NCBI GenBank assembly: GCA_025786725.1
Contig: JAHLTZ010000007.1
Location: 248,001-312,000, forward strand
Reading direction: 5' to 3'
Source: Syncephalis fuscata
Taxonomy: Eukaryota; Zoopagomycota; Zoopagomycetes; Zoopagales; Piptocephalidaceae
Length of the DNA stretch: 64,000 bases
The notes beneath the pieces were generated by a model. It was not told where the DNA came from. It searched no databases and was given only the letters and a program-made list of their open reading frames with translations. Both the position numbers and the translations under genes were made by a program. This document shows, in pieces, positions 1-12,412 of this stretch. The stretch's first letter is position 1, and each line of letters opens with the position of its first letter.

Positions 1-87
1 CAACGAACCCATAGAAGATAATACACGAAACAGCGATAAATTGCAAAACAAGTGCTGACTAAATAGAATGGGCAACTAAGCAAGTAT

Positions 88-125
88 TTGTGTGTGTGTG
101 TGTATTGTGTGTGTATTGTGTGTGT
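88..125 (+). repeat. Short TG-rich microsatellite
   Basis: A TG-rich tract with small interruptions lies in the presumed promoter or 5' leader of the transaldolase gene. It shows no coding sense. Confidence 0.6.
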
Positions 126-249
126 AATACGAAACCGCTACTCGTTTAGTCAGTGGGGAAGCGTTGACGTATTTAAACACCACGAATCTAGCGCTATTCA
201 GTCTACAAGCATTATTCTTCTACCTGATTATTTACTTGTATTTGAAACC

Positions 250-1602
250 ATGTCGACTGTTTTGGAACAACTTAAGCAATACACTACGGTAGTTGCTGAT
301 ACCGGTGACTTTGAGAGTAAGTTGTATTCTAACTACTGAAGAGATCTTTAATAAACATCTTTATTGGCGTGCATGTTGTAAATAGGCATTGCTCAATACA
401 AGCCAACGGACGCTACTACCAATCCTTCGTTGATTCTCGCAGCAACGAAAAAGGAAAAGTATGCTCCATTGGTGGAACAGGCAGTTGAATTTGGCAAGCA
501 ACGTGGCAGGTAAGTTGATGGATAGATATAGCATAGTGACGTGCCAATAATCTTAACGATTCATTGATGACAGCACGGCTGCTGAGAAGGTCGACTGGGC
601 CATGGATAAACTAGTAAGATAAAAATTAATCAAGCAATTATGTTTATACCAACAATCATTATATTGGTTAATAGTTGATTAACTTTGGTGTTGAAATCCT
701 TAAACTGGTTCCAGGCCGTGTATCAACCGAAGTGGATGCTCAGTAAGCACTACAATGGATAGATTATGACAATTCACTAATGTTATTGCTAGTTTGTCCT
801 TCAACAAGCAAGCAACCATTGACAAGGCATTGCGCCTAATTAAGCTATATGAAGAAGTCAATATTCCCAAAGAACGCATTCTTATTAAAATTGCTTCAAC
901 TTGGGAGGGTAAGTTACGAGGCAAGCCATACAGCTACATTTTATTAATGATTTTTATAGGTATCCAGGCCGCACACGAACTCGAGACGAAACACGGCATC
1001 CACTGCAATCTTACATTGCTATTCTCCTTTGCCCAAGCAGTTGCTTGTGCCGAGGCCGGTGTTACTTTAATCTCACCATTTGTCGGTCGTATCTTGGACT
1101 GGTACAAGAAGCAAACAGGCAAGGATTACGCTGATCCAGAAACAGATCCAGGCGTTGTTTCTGTACGTCGCATCTATAACTACTACAAGGCCCACGGCTA
1201 CAATACCATTGTGATGGGTGCCAGTTTCCGTAATACCGGTGAGATCCACGCACTTGCCGGCTGCGACTACCTTACTATTTCACCAGCTCTACTTGAAGAT
1301 TTGAACAATGCGCAAACAAACTTGCCACGTTTATTGTCTCCAGAAAAAGGTAATATATTGATAAGCAAAATGATTTATTTTAAACTATGAGCTAATCATT
1401 AAACTATAACATAATAATAATGATGATAATAATAATAGCTGCTGCTCAAGCTGATGCAAAGATCCATCTGAATGAAGCTACCTTCCGCTGGCAGCTTAAC
1501 GAAGATCCTATGGCCACTGAAAAGCTGAGCGAAGGTATCCGCAAATTTGCCGAAGATGCCACCAAATTGTCCGATGATTTGCTAGCCAGGGTCAATGCTT
1601 AG
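250..1602 (+). CDS. TAL1: Transaldolase
   Basis: Transaldolase moves a dihydroxyacetone unit between sugar phosphates in the non-oxidative pentose phosphate pathway, in the cytosol. I read seven exons: 250-316, 386-509, 574-613, 675-742, 793-908, 960-1349 and 1439-1602. Together they close in frame at 322 residues, the usual size for the family. Visible family motifs are TDATTNPSL near the N-terminus, the Schiff-base lysine segment [11 protein letters not shown], and the C-terminal region with GCDYLTISP and [11 protein letters not shown]. The ATG at 250 is chosen because [21 protein letters not shown] matches the conserved start of fungal and animal enzymes. All introns are GT-AG and 50-90 nt long. 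A TG-rich run lies about 130 bp upstream. The gene looks complete and functional. Confidence 0.96.
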
Positions 1603-1908
1603 ACACAGTGATGCTATTACCGACAGGTTAACGCGTTTATTTAGTCTGTTTTTAATAAAGGATAGACTATTTAACACAACAGTGCATTATTATTAGTAGC
1701 CATTACTTATTTACTAATTGCTCATTTGAACTTTTAATATTGGATCATTATACGTTATTTATATTAAATTTTATCAATGATTTTATCAAATCTAATATAT
1801 ATATATTACCGAAATCACAATAATTTAATCAAAGAATATTCAAATATTTCATCGTTTAATTGCCACCACTTTTCCCCGAAACCATTTGACGAATCTAAAT
1901 AAACACGG

Positions 1909-3881
1909 TTATTTATCAATAAACAATGGATGTGCTAATAAGCTACAACTTACACGCTTATACTTTTTTGTAGGAAAATTTGGTGCCACTTCAATAGCTT
2001 CATACGGTAGTAGCCATTCGAGCAGTGTTAAGAATAGTAAATCAATGGCTGCCATAATGCAAAATAACTTGCCAGCCCATAATCCACAGCCATAATAACG
2101 ACGAAGACGTTCAATAAAAGGCGGTGTTGATATACGTATAATATGATCGTATACCTATTTATTAGCACATCAATTAGCGTCTATTCTATGTTTGTAAATG
2201 TATCTTACTATTTCTGTACGAGCTGCTACATTTGCCCAACTATACATCTCTTTAACCTCTTCGTGTTGTCGCATTGGTAATACCTCTTTCATTTGAACGC
2301 TTTTAACTGCTTGCATTACAGCTCGCACCAAATCTGTGTAATTTTGGATAACTATAACTATAACTAAATATAATAGCAAATAGATCTTACCATTTTCCTC
2401 GGGTTGAGCAAAGCAAATCATATGCGGCGGCAATACTTCAGGAATACCTCCTACATGAGTACTCACAACCGTAAGTCTTGGCAAAGTCAATAAATGGCTC
2501 ATTTAAATAAAATATCAGTTACTGACCCACAACTTGCTGCCTCGACTACAGCAATACAAAATGCTTCTGTAAGACTAGTATTTAAGAAAATATTGCCTTG
2601 TACCAATACCTGCATTTATAAATAGTGGTTACGGTAAATAAATTGTTATGATAAACTATGCTTTACTCACATTGCGCACTTCATGATGTTTTACTGAGCC
2701 AATAAAGCGCACTCGGTCATGCAATAAACAGTTTTCTCGCATTTGCTCCAAATCTATTCGCTTGGCGCCATCTCCCGCTATTCTCAAACAATTAGCATAT
2801 TGCAGCCATGTTCGTCACTTTAACATACCAATAAGAAATCGAACTTTAGGAAATGCTGCACATACCCGGGGAATAACGGCAACAAGTAAATCAATGCCTT
2901 TTCGATAGGCCAATCGACTAATAACAACAATAGTAACTGATTTACATTATATAAAGTGCCATTAATATTTCATTATTGCAATAATCTATCATCACTTACT
3001 CCAATTGGGATCCGGCGCACTTGGATCAGGCAGAAATTGCGATACAGCAATAGCATTAGGAATGACCGATACATCTTCTGGATTAAGCGCAGCTCGCAGC
3101 ACTGTATTCTCTTTACTGAAAAAAAAACTATCAATTAATACTACGTTTATATGGTGTATTAAAACTACCTTGTATGTGACACACAAATAACATGATCGAC
3201 ATCTGAAAGTGTAAACTTTAATATCTTGTTACCAACAACATTGCCAAGGTCATTAAACCCAAAGAGTGAATGATCGGTAAAGCAGGTGCGCAATCCCATC
3301 GTTCGAGCATGAAATATCGCTTCATGACATAGAGGCGATAGTGCCTATGCAAACAGTACCGCCCAATTGGTTATAAGTTTGATAACAGAGCTTTAATTTT
3401 ACATGTTCGATTGGCCTACCTGATGTCCATGCACTACCTGTATCCGCTCTCGAACATAGATTGCTCGCAGCAATGGTAAAAATGCAAAGAAAGTTGGCGG
3501 TATTGCTTGTTGATAGCCAACCCAAGCTGGAAGATAATACACCTTAAGACCATTGGTAAGATAGCGTATACCCGTACGCTGACCATAAGCATGCGTTACA
3601 ACCACCACCTAGTATTTCATAGTGTTAGTCATGGCCAGCACTTTATACGACCAACTGCCACTTACTTTATGTCCTCGTTCGATAAGCTGCTGGCCCAAAT
3701 GAAATAAATGTGATTCTACACCGCCCATGTTCGGGTAGAAAAAGTCGGACACCAGGCTAGCGTAATATTAGCAAACAGTAAACAGTTGTATTATCGGCAC
3801 TAGTTTTACTTACCAAATGTTCAAACGACACATCTTGCCCGACACATTCGGCTGAGTAGCTGGCTGTATACTCGTCGCCAT
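1909..3881 (-). CDS. GPI3: GPI-GlcNAc transferase catalytic subunit (PIG-A/Gpi3)
   Basis: This is a GT4-family glycosyltransferase, the catalytic subunit of the complex that adds GlcNAc to phosphatidylinositol, the first step of GPI-anchor synthesis on the cytosolic ER face. Eleven exons on the minus strand: 3814-3881, 3666-3756, 3420-3608, 3169-3344, 3000-3115, 2829-2936, 2671-2777, 2527-2609, 2391-2476, 2209-2351 and 1909-2154. They sum to 470 residues in frame. Diagnostic stretches are [14 protein letters not shown] near the N-terminus, [21 protein letters not shown], and the GT4 EX7E motif (about E300 and E308 in [11 protein letters not shown]). [12 protein letters not shown] leads into one C-terminal membrane segment (about 416-438), as in PIG-A. 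Residues after about 450 extend past the usual end and could instead hold another short intron. Transaldolase lies tail-to-tail, about 300 bp away. Confidence 0.95.
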
Positions 3882-6839
3882 TGGCTAATGAAATAAGTAA
3901 AATACAATAAAAGTAGTATATAGAAGGAAGGGAATTCAGTAATAAGGATAAAAAAGAATGAATTGAATTGCTGGAAAGGAGGATGTGGGCACGTAATTAA
4001 CTATCGATTTTTTATTATGAGTTAATTAGTGTTATTTGCAATTGCCAAATAGAGAAGTTGTTTAACAAACTGAAAAATAGACTTTGCGATGAAATAAACG
4101 CATTGTAGCTAATATCATCACATTCCCAATAAAATTAATAATTATAAATAAATCTGTTATTTTTATTGCTTTTATTGTTGTTACTAGTGTTATTATTGCT
4201 CAGCTTTAATTAATAAATTAGTCATAATAAGACTATTTGAATAATCAATTAAAACCACACATGGCCATAAACCAATCATTGCTATGCATGCAAGTTATCT
4301 GCAAGTCAAATAGCATTGAATATGCTAAACGATATTGATAAACTAAATAACACTGAATATAATAAATGACATCAAATATAATAAATACTACTGGTTATAT
4401 TGTAGTGAATAGTAATGATGCTATAAAATACATTAATAGTTATAACCACATGTAACTTAAACACAATTTAAAAGAACTTAAATACCTTTGAATTATAGTA
4501 AAAACCAATCAGTTATATGTTTACTTTCCGTGCAAATGGACAATGGAGACTAGAATATGATAAAAAGTGTGCATTACTATTCCTTAGTGTGGGAAAATGC
4601 GTAATTTACAATTACCCAATGTGATAATAGCATATTTCAACCATCATATTTTATTTTATCATAAAATAATCATCATATCGTCATAAATGAACGCACACTC
4701 ACACTGCGTCATTTATAGATACTGGCAAACAGTTTATAGTATTGCTTAAACAGAACGGATCCATGGGATGACGGAATACTTGCCATTAGCGGTGACTATC
4801 ACGACAGAAACGCTAAATGGTATATATTTGTACATAAAATACGAAGACTTTGCTTAAGGTGACACAACTATGATTAAATCAAGTCGTTATCTATCTAAAT
4901 AGGATGGCACTAAGACATGGTATTTTGTTACTGATTCTACTGATGTGATAGTTTATGCTATAAACAGTGAATTCGTGCACAGTAGCATGCCAAGACCCAT
5001 GCAACCGCTCTACCAGCTACTTTCTACTGCATGAGGCTAGATTTCTGTCATCCATGATGTCATGCCATAGCATAGCAAGGATCAGCAAGCGGCACCATGT
5101 AACAGCAAGTAAACCAGCCGGTTCTCACATGCATACTGCTCAGTGATTCGGTCAAGGTATCTTCCTTGTCATTATTAGAAACATAAGTAGTCGTGGCATA
5201 GTTTGTATCTATTCTACTTACCTTTGATTCCTTTGCTCGTATCTTTTCTATTCCACTTTTTAGCAATATATCTACTACCAACTCGATTACTCTGCACATT
5301 AAAGTTTATCTTTTGCCATTACTTTTTTCTTCACTTGTAAGTACTTTGCCATTTCAAAACCGCTCCATTCTTTTCTCAAACACACACACGCACACCATAC
5401 ATCCTTCCATCAGTAACCCATGTATGATGCTTAGTGTATGAATGGTCACGGGTGTAACCAATCGATTTATCATCTTAACATTTGAATACTCTGCCTATTT
5501 TCTCATCTCCCCATCTCATCTATTAGTGTGCTGTGCTGTTATATATATTTTCTGTACAGTCTACATTTTCCACCCCTCTTTTCATTACCACCACCACCAC
5601 TTCTTCTATTTGCACATAGCTTTTCTTACGCCCTTTCCTCCAACTAAAGGTTAGAGCAGTTATTGCTGCTACCTTGGAGTGTATCAGCGACCAAAAAGCC
5701 TAAACCACTTGCTTATTCTTCTGAAGCAAGTCGTAAGGTCTGGTCACTTTCTTGTTATCGAGGTGCTGGTGCGGCTGTTTCACATTGTAGCGGCATTTTC
5801 GCACGATTCTTTTTTACTTAACCAAATAGCTGCAGACCAGCCGTTAACCTTATTACACCAAGCAACTTTTATATTTCTCTTGGTAACTGTTTGGTAAGTA
5901 ACGCGTGTATTGTGGTATCAAAAGTGAATTTTTTTATTGTGAGGAATGTGGTAATTCTTTATTTTCTATACATATGTATTACACATCCACACATACACAA
6001 AATTGTATTGCCATTTTTTCCAACTGCCAATATCAGCGTGCATCTCACATTCGAGTTGCAGAGCTAGCGGATCAATCGTGCCGGAAACCCGTCTCACTTT
6101 TCTTTTGCACAGGAAAGGCGAAAAAAGTAAGGGGACTTTAAGAAGGAGTAAAATTTTACTAAGCCGATGTACCTGATGGCATGTCATAAATGATCAATCA
6201 GCAATTAATGCATACTTGGCTAAGTATTTTCTGGGCCTTGGCATCTTATTAGATTGATCTACATATGATGTCAGGTCTAGTAAACGTCCATGTCAATATG
6301 AGTAATTGTTTTGTATTCCAGATTTTCTATTTTATTACTCGCTTCTTTTGTTATGAATTACAAAACGCCTTGAATATCCCACTTTATATCCCACTCACAC
6401 GTGGACGGTTCTAATTGCGTAAATATCACTTTATGGCCCAACTTAACAGTAGCTTTTCTATTCCTTATTGTTTCACAACATTAGCCTTTTTACGGGCAAA
6501 TGTGTAACTTGCCTCACTACTTGACCAACATTCAATACGCCTTGGTCTTGGGTGCGTGAAATTATTGTTTTTGTTTTTGAGCATGAACACCGTTGTGTAG
6601 TATTTTTGTTTGTGCCTATTCTTACCGAAACATTCTCCTTAACAACCGGTCTACTTCAAAACACCGCAAATGAAACTGTTTTTATATCTATAATGTTTCT
6701 TACTTACTAACTAACCATTCTTGCCATCATCCATCCTTTCTAGCTTACTCTACCAACCAAGCTATTGAATCAAGCTTTTCGTACTTTAGTCGATTTTAAG
6801 CCTTTAGTTTTAGCAATAATTAGCATTATATTACAGCGC
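3882..6839. other. Intergenic region between GPI3 and the kinase gene
   Basis: About 2.9 kb between two divergent genes. The first part (3900-4960) is very AT-rich with no coding signal. From about 5050 to 6760 the sequence is CT-rich with many short open frames but no recognisable protein. It is best read as the long promoter and 5' leader of the downstream kinase gene. Confidence 0.5.
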
Positions 6840-9030
6840 ATGTTTCGATTAGGCTACGATACTCACGCTGATCAAGCGCATTCTTTATCCATCAGTGCAC
6901 AGCATCTTAAAAATGCCCCGTCATCTCCGCCGTTAGAATATGACTCATTATCGGCTACTGAAGAGATGACCCCTTCTCATGAACGACCTATAGCAGCCCA
7001 TTCATTACCGACCAGCTTGCCTAATACTGTATCGACCACACCAACAAGCACGCGTTGGTTATCGGCGCCTATCGATAAACTGCGTGGCCGTCTACAGCGT
7101 TTGGGGTCATACAACAATGGCCGAGGCACAATTAGTAATGATGCCGACCTATCGGATACGGCTCCGATCAAGATGTCCAAAGACGACAATATCATTTTGC
7201 GCAATAGCAGTATTCAGTCGTGGCAGTCACATGTTTCGTTGCCTGATTGGGTCGCTTATAACGATAAAGAGAATATGACCGTTAGTCAGTTGGATCAGTA
7301 TGATTACACACGTCGTCAACACCTGCCACTACAGCCGCGTATTAACACGCCGGATTTAATGAGCGCTGGTCATCGTGATGGTCTAATGCCAATCCATGCA
7401 ACTGAAATGACGCATGATGTAAATCGACGGTCTATTACATCCCAAGTGGAACTGACACCAGCATCGACGGATTATGAACAAAGCGAATCCAATTTGGGAT
7501 CATTCCCATCGCCGGCTCTCAGTGCTTGTCCGTCACTTGATTTGATGGACGTACGGCCAACGGGTATCCACTCTTCTTCTTCGTCAATACACTCTGTCTT
7601 ATCGTTACCGTCGCCTCTGACTGGCACAGCAACGGCTGCCTGTGGCTCCCTTTATACACCAGAAGCAATAGCACAACACTTTAATCCTACACAGCTTAAT
7701 AAAGCTTTGGTAAATACGCCGTCAACCGGGCCTGCAAGTATATCTACTGGCGTGTCTTCACCAAGACAATTGCCGCTGCTAACGATTTCGGTACCATCAC
7801 CAACATCGGCCTTCCCGGTGCATGCACATAATGATAACATTGCCGGTCAACCGCGCTTAACCGACAAGCTGGTATTCTCATCGCCAGTTTTGGAGGAAAA
7901 GTCGACACCGCCGTCGATGCTACGTGAGCATAGTTTGGCCACCACTACTTCCAGTTCAGATAGTGCGACCGTTTCAGAAAATCATAGTACGGTCGACATC
8001 GATGCACCCTTCCCAACCACACGCTACAGGCCAGTTCGCCAGTTGGGCAGCGGCTCATTTGCTAGCGTATGGCTAGCCCATGACAAGCTCGATAATTATC
8101 GTAAAGTGGCCATCAAAGTAGTTACAAAGAAGGCAGAACAGCCAACAGATACTGCTGTTGTTGTGGCTAACGTAGAGCGTGCCCGACGAGAAGCTTCGTT
8201 ATTAAGAGTAAGTATTAATTATTAACTGTGCACTATTATTAAACAATTACTAATCATTTACGTATTTATTTATTTATTTTATTTAGACATTAAATCACCC
8301 CAACATTGTAAAAATATTTGATGAATTCGAAACGGAAGATGTATTTTGTTTAACTCTGGAGTATGCTAATGCCGGTGATCTATTCGACTGGGTCACTCGC
8401 GAGCACAATGAAACTACCAAGACAGGCAGCGAATTTGAACAAGTCGTCCGTGACATATTTGGCCAACTGCTACACTCACTACTATATCTCCATTCACAGC
8501 ATGTCATTCATCGTGACATAAAGCTGGAGAATGTATTGCTAGAGAGTGTACCAGTGACTGAAGCTACACCTTCAGGCCTACGTGTTATCTTAGCAGATTT
8601 TGGTCTAGCTATTACACACGTACCACGCGGTGAACAGCCTTTAATGGCCGGTTCCGATGAGTACGCCGCACCTGAAGCAATTCTTCAATCGGCCATGTCA
8701 GCCTCGGCGCCAGTTGTTTCGCCAACTTCAGCGACAAGTGGCTATGACCGTTGTAAAACGGATGTTTGGTCACTAGGCGTTGTTCTTTTTGCACTACTTT
8801 ACGGTCGTTTGCCCTTTTTACGTAAAGCCGGACAGACGCGGCGCAGCTTTCTTTATCGTGTTGCGCAAGGCGATGTCAGCTTTCCGTCGGATATCGACAT
8901 CAGTAATGCTGCTGCGGATATTGTCCGCGCATTATTACGTCGCAAACCAGGCGATCGTCTTTCATTGAACGAAGTTAGACACATGTCTTGGGTCCAAGAC
9001 TATGTGTTGCCACTTGCCGCCTCCTTCTAA
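6840..9030 (+). CDS. Serine/threonine protein kinase with long disordered N-terminus
   Basis: Two exons (6840-8207 and 8287-9030) encode about 703 residues. The first 390 or so are Ser/Thr/Pro-rich and look disordered. The C-terminal third is a full protein kinase domain: glycine loop LGSGSFASVWLA (about residue 402), VAIKVV lysine (about K426), HRDIKLEN with catalytic Asp near 533, DFG near 560, then GSDEYAAPE and DVWSLGVVLFALL. All catalytic residues are present, so it should be active. The intron is GTAAGT...TTTAG, 79 nt, and the flanking codons join into LLRTLNHPNIV, a normal kinase helix. A longer in-frame start at 6765 is possible; 6840 is preferred only because the upstream segment is hydrophobic and unlike the rest. 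The family resembles fungal kinases with C-terminal catalytic domains. I cannot name an orthologue. Confidence 0.88.
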
Positions 9031-9417
9031 TAATGTCTCGGTTTTAGTTTTGCAAATCTGTTTCCCTTCATTCTCAGTAATCTGTCTTTATTTTGTTAAC
9101 ATTATTGCTATCTTGTCCTGTATATCTTAACTGTGTCTCTACAGTAAGCATATTACTATCTCTGCATCCAATTACCTGTCAAAGTATTCACTAATAACAC
9201 TCTGACTTATCTAAATTTACGACCTATGCTTTTATTATTTTGATAGCAACTTTCGCCAATAGTTTATCTATTTCTATTTCAGTAGCGCTTATTACAAATG
9301 CCGCGACATGAATTTGTCCGGTTTATAACGACAATAAACATAATTCAAACATCATGAAATTACATAGTGTGCATACCAATATAGCTAATAGCAAACAAAC
9401 AACTTTATTGAATTGAT
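9031..9417. other. Convergent 3' intergenic region
   Basis: The kinase (+) and hydroxylase (-) genes converge here. The segment is AT-rich with no coding signal and probably holds both 3' UTRs. Confidence 0.5.
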
Positions 9418-11139
9418 TTACATTGCTGGTGCAATAGGAACTTGATGTTGACGATCATTGTTGGCTTGCTTAGCGGCGATGGCAGCTTTTCTTACTGGCA
9501 CAACCGACTCGGTGGTAGGATCATAGTGCACGTCAAATGGTCGATTTAGTGTAGAAAGATACGCACGCACTTTCTTTTGGACATCGGCCAAACTATCGGC
9601 GACAAAATAGACGGACTGGAAGTCGGTAACGGTATACTCTCGTGTTGCTGCTTCATGTGGATTAAACGGCACGCGTTTAGCATTGTCGGCCAAGCAGTGT
9701 TCAAGTTCGGCAATCGATGCAAGCATGCCTGCACCGTAGGCTCGCACCTCGCTACCTTCATAGCATAGACCAAACTCTACCGTATACATAAACAACTATC
9801 ACAAGTAGAATAAAAATGAATTAATCATATCAATAGTTGTGTTAAAGTATGCTTTAACTTACTGCAGACAATCTTTCGATATCTTCATCGCTGGCTCCTA
9901 ATGAGGCAAGGCCAATCTCTTGACAAAAAGCAGCATAATTTGGATCGGCCAAAAGTGCAACGTGTCCAAAAAGTTCATGACATAGATCACTAAATGGCAT
10001 TATTGTGCGTTAGATACGCCGTTTTAACCGTATAAATCTACTTACGGCTCAACCGAGTAAAACGGCGACGAATGGTATCGAATATACTGAGTGGCGCAAA
10101 AGACGCGGAACGCAAGACAGTTAAGGAAGTTGCGTGATGTTAATACACCCATTGCCGGACGCATAATGAATCCAGTTCGTTCTTAATAAATAAGCTAGAT
10201 TAGCAAGTGTTTTACGTGATAATAAATCGTTTCTTACTTTTAAGGAACTCTGTAATATCAGCTTGTTGTGGAATATTGTCCTCGCTATAGCCGCAGTGCT
10301 GCTCAAGAAGTACAAAGTTTTCCCTGAATTCGCGGCAGGCATGTGTTGGATAAAGCTCTTTGGTCTTACGATAAACTGCTCGCCTAAAAAGAATCATTAT
10401 AGTCAATATCGTTATACTCAATCCTGTGTAGCCATCTTACCATGTTGCAATTTCCTGTGGTGTATATGTAATGCGTGGCAATTGATCACCACTGAAAATA
10501 GCGTATTTAATAATAGATTTACGTAATGAAGCTATTGACTTACTGTGAATAGTTGTTAGCAATGCTGGTGATTTCAACACGACGTTGTCGGAATGTAATA
10601 TCATTAAATCCAGGATGATCAGGTTCTGAGTGGTATAAAGTGTTAAAATACTACTGTATACAACATACACTTACCAAGTTCTTTTGTTTCTGGAACAACG
10701 TTGCCGCGTTCTTCATCAAGATCCGCAGCTGTACGAGGAAAAGCTGGCGATTCATTAACGAGTAATTCTAGGTCATAATTGTTTGATTCGACTAGACGAA
10801 CGTTTTTTGCTACTTTTTTTAGTGTGGCTTGGATCTCTATCATTGACTAATATACATAATAAGCATTGGTCAATTTAAATGCATTGACATAAAACCAACA
10901 TTATTTGTTTTGTCGACCAGCAGTTCAATAAACATATCTTGTCCATGAGTATGATGGCAACTCGGGCGTGACTCGATACGGGCCAAAGAGATATTGAATG
11001 GCTGAAGTACGGTAAGACAATTGGCCAACGTTTCTACCTGATTATCAATTGAAAACATGAGCGCCATGCGCTGAGTTTTCATATCGATATCGGTTAGATG
11101 GCCGATGGGATGCGAGATAGGTTGTTCAATTCGATTCAT
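9418..11139 (-). CDS. Aromatic amino acid hydroxylase, phenylalanine-4-hydroxylase type
   Basis: This is a pterin-dependent, iron-containing monooxygenase, most likely converting phenylalanine to tyrosine. Eight minus-strand exons: 10900-11139, 10675-10846, 10544-10625, 10441-10491, 10238-10383, 10046-10181, 9863-9989 and 9418-9795. They sum to 443 residues in frame. An N-terminal ACT regulatory domain (about 20-90) precedes the catalytic domain. Key segments are [66 protein letters not shown] and YTVEFGLC. The iron ligands fall at about H280, H285 and E325, almost the same spacing and numbering as the animal enzyme (H285, H290, E330). One donor (after exon 1, GTTGGT) is weaker than the rest. 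The substrate (Phe rather than Tyr or Trp) is inferred from the single ACT domain and overall length. Confidence 0.93.
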
Positions 11140-12412
11140 GGTAATGGAAATGCAATGTAGTTGCTGATAGCAGATGAAATATAATGTATTGAGTACCAAA
11201 ACTAATGATAAAGGATTTTACTGTTTAAATTCAACACTTGGCAATAGCGCTTTTATTTATATGAATAAACATTTGGGCATTCGTTTAGAGTGTATCACAA
11301 ATAATTGGCTTCGTTAGTTTATACATACGATAAGGCCTTGTAATAACTTGTTAATCAGACATTGCCTCAAATAAGACAATAGTGTCACTAGTTAAGTACT
11401 CATTACACAATTCACGCACCTGTAGAGAAAAAAGGGCTAAAACATCACAAATAGTTTCATTATACTTTCTAGCATACATGTAACAGAACAAGTCTGGCCC
11501 GCATTTTTTAAAACAAACGTGCATTGTTAAAATAAGCCTTAAACCTTGCAAAAAAAGAAGTCTTGATTTTATTAATAAAATAAAACGCATAAAACAATGT
11601 CGCAATACGAAGCAATGGACTGGACTGAATACTATACCCCGTTCACAGTATTACAATAGATTAGAATTACTAATCAATGAAAGACATGGATGGTAGTGAT
11701 GGAGTTATAGTGCAAATAATACAATAAGCAAAACAAATAAAGTGCGTAAAAGTCTATAACAATTAAAATGTATTTAATATATCATGGAATGATATGCGGC
11801 AGTGTGGACACACAGCAATAATCATACAGGCGGATAAAAGCCGTTTGCATACTGGATACTGAGTCTACAATAATGAATATTTTGACCACTGATGTTACTC
11901 ACTGCTTAGTTCTATGCTTAATAGAAAGAATGTTATTAAATTTAGTCATTTTAAAACAAAACATAACATTAAATGGCTAATAGATTGTTTAATGTAAATA
12001 TAATGGCAATAATAGAAATAAATTACTAATATCATTGGTTTGGTTAGACAACTGGCCTGGCCGTTGTTGTATCAAACGCAATCAATCGTAGTATGTTTAT
12101 AAAAAGTTATATTTATTTAAGAAATAAGAAATAACATATAATAATACTATAATATAAATCGAATAACTACACGACGTATTAAAAAAATACTAGCATGTTC
12201 GTCACATAGACAAACATGATACTATTTTACCAAAAATAAAGCAATAGTTTCAAGTCAATGTAGAGCCAGTTAAAGAAAGTAGGAAAGTTCTAATAAAGAT
12301 TAGCGAAATGAATAGTGCACAGGCAGTGATTAAATGAATACTGTTGGGTGTTATAGGTTTATGGCGCAATATTGGGCCAATAAGATACAATAGAAGGTGG
12401 TGAGTGAAGCTG
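11140..12412. other. Intergenic region with a diverged dispersed repeat
   Basis: This is upstream sequence of the hydroxylase plus the 3' flank of the lipase gene. Roughly 11690-11910 is a diverged copy of the repeat also found at 32714-32984 and 44511-44782, sharing the landmarks for 'tactggaca...tctacaat' and the GT-rich block before them. A short open tail ending at 11351 looks weakly exon-like, but I could not join it to any gene. Confidence 0.5.
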
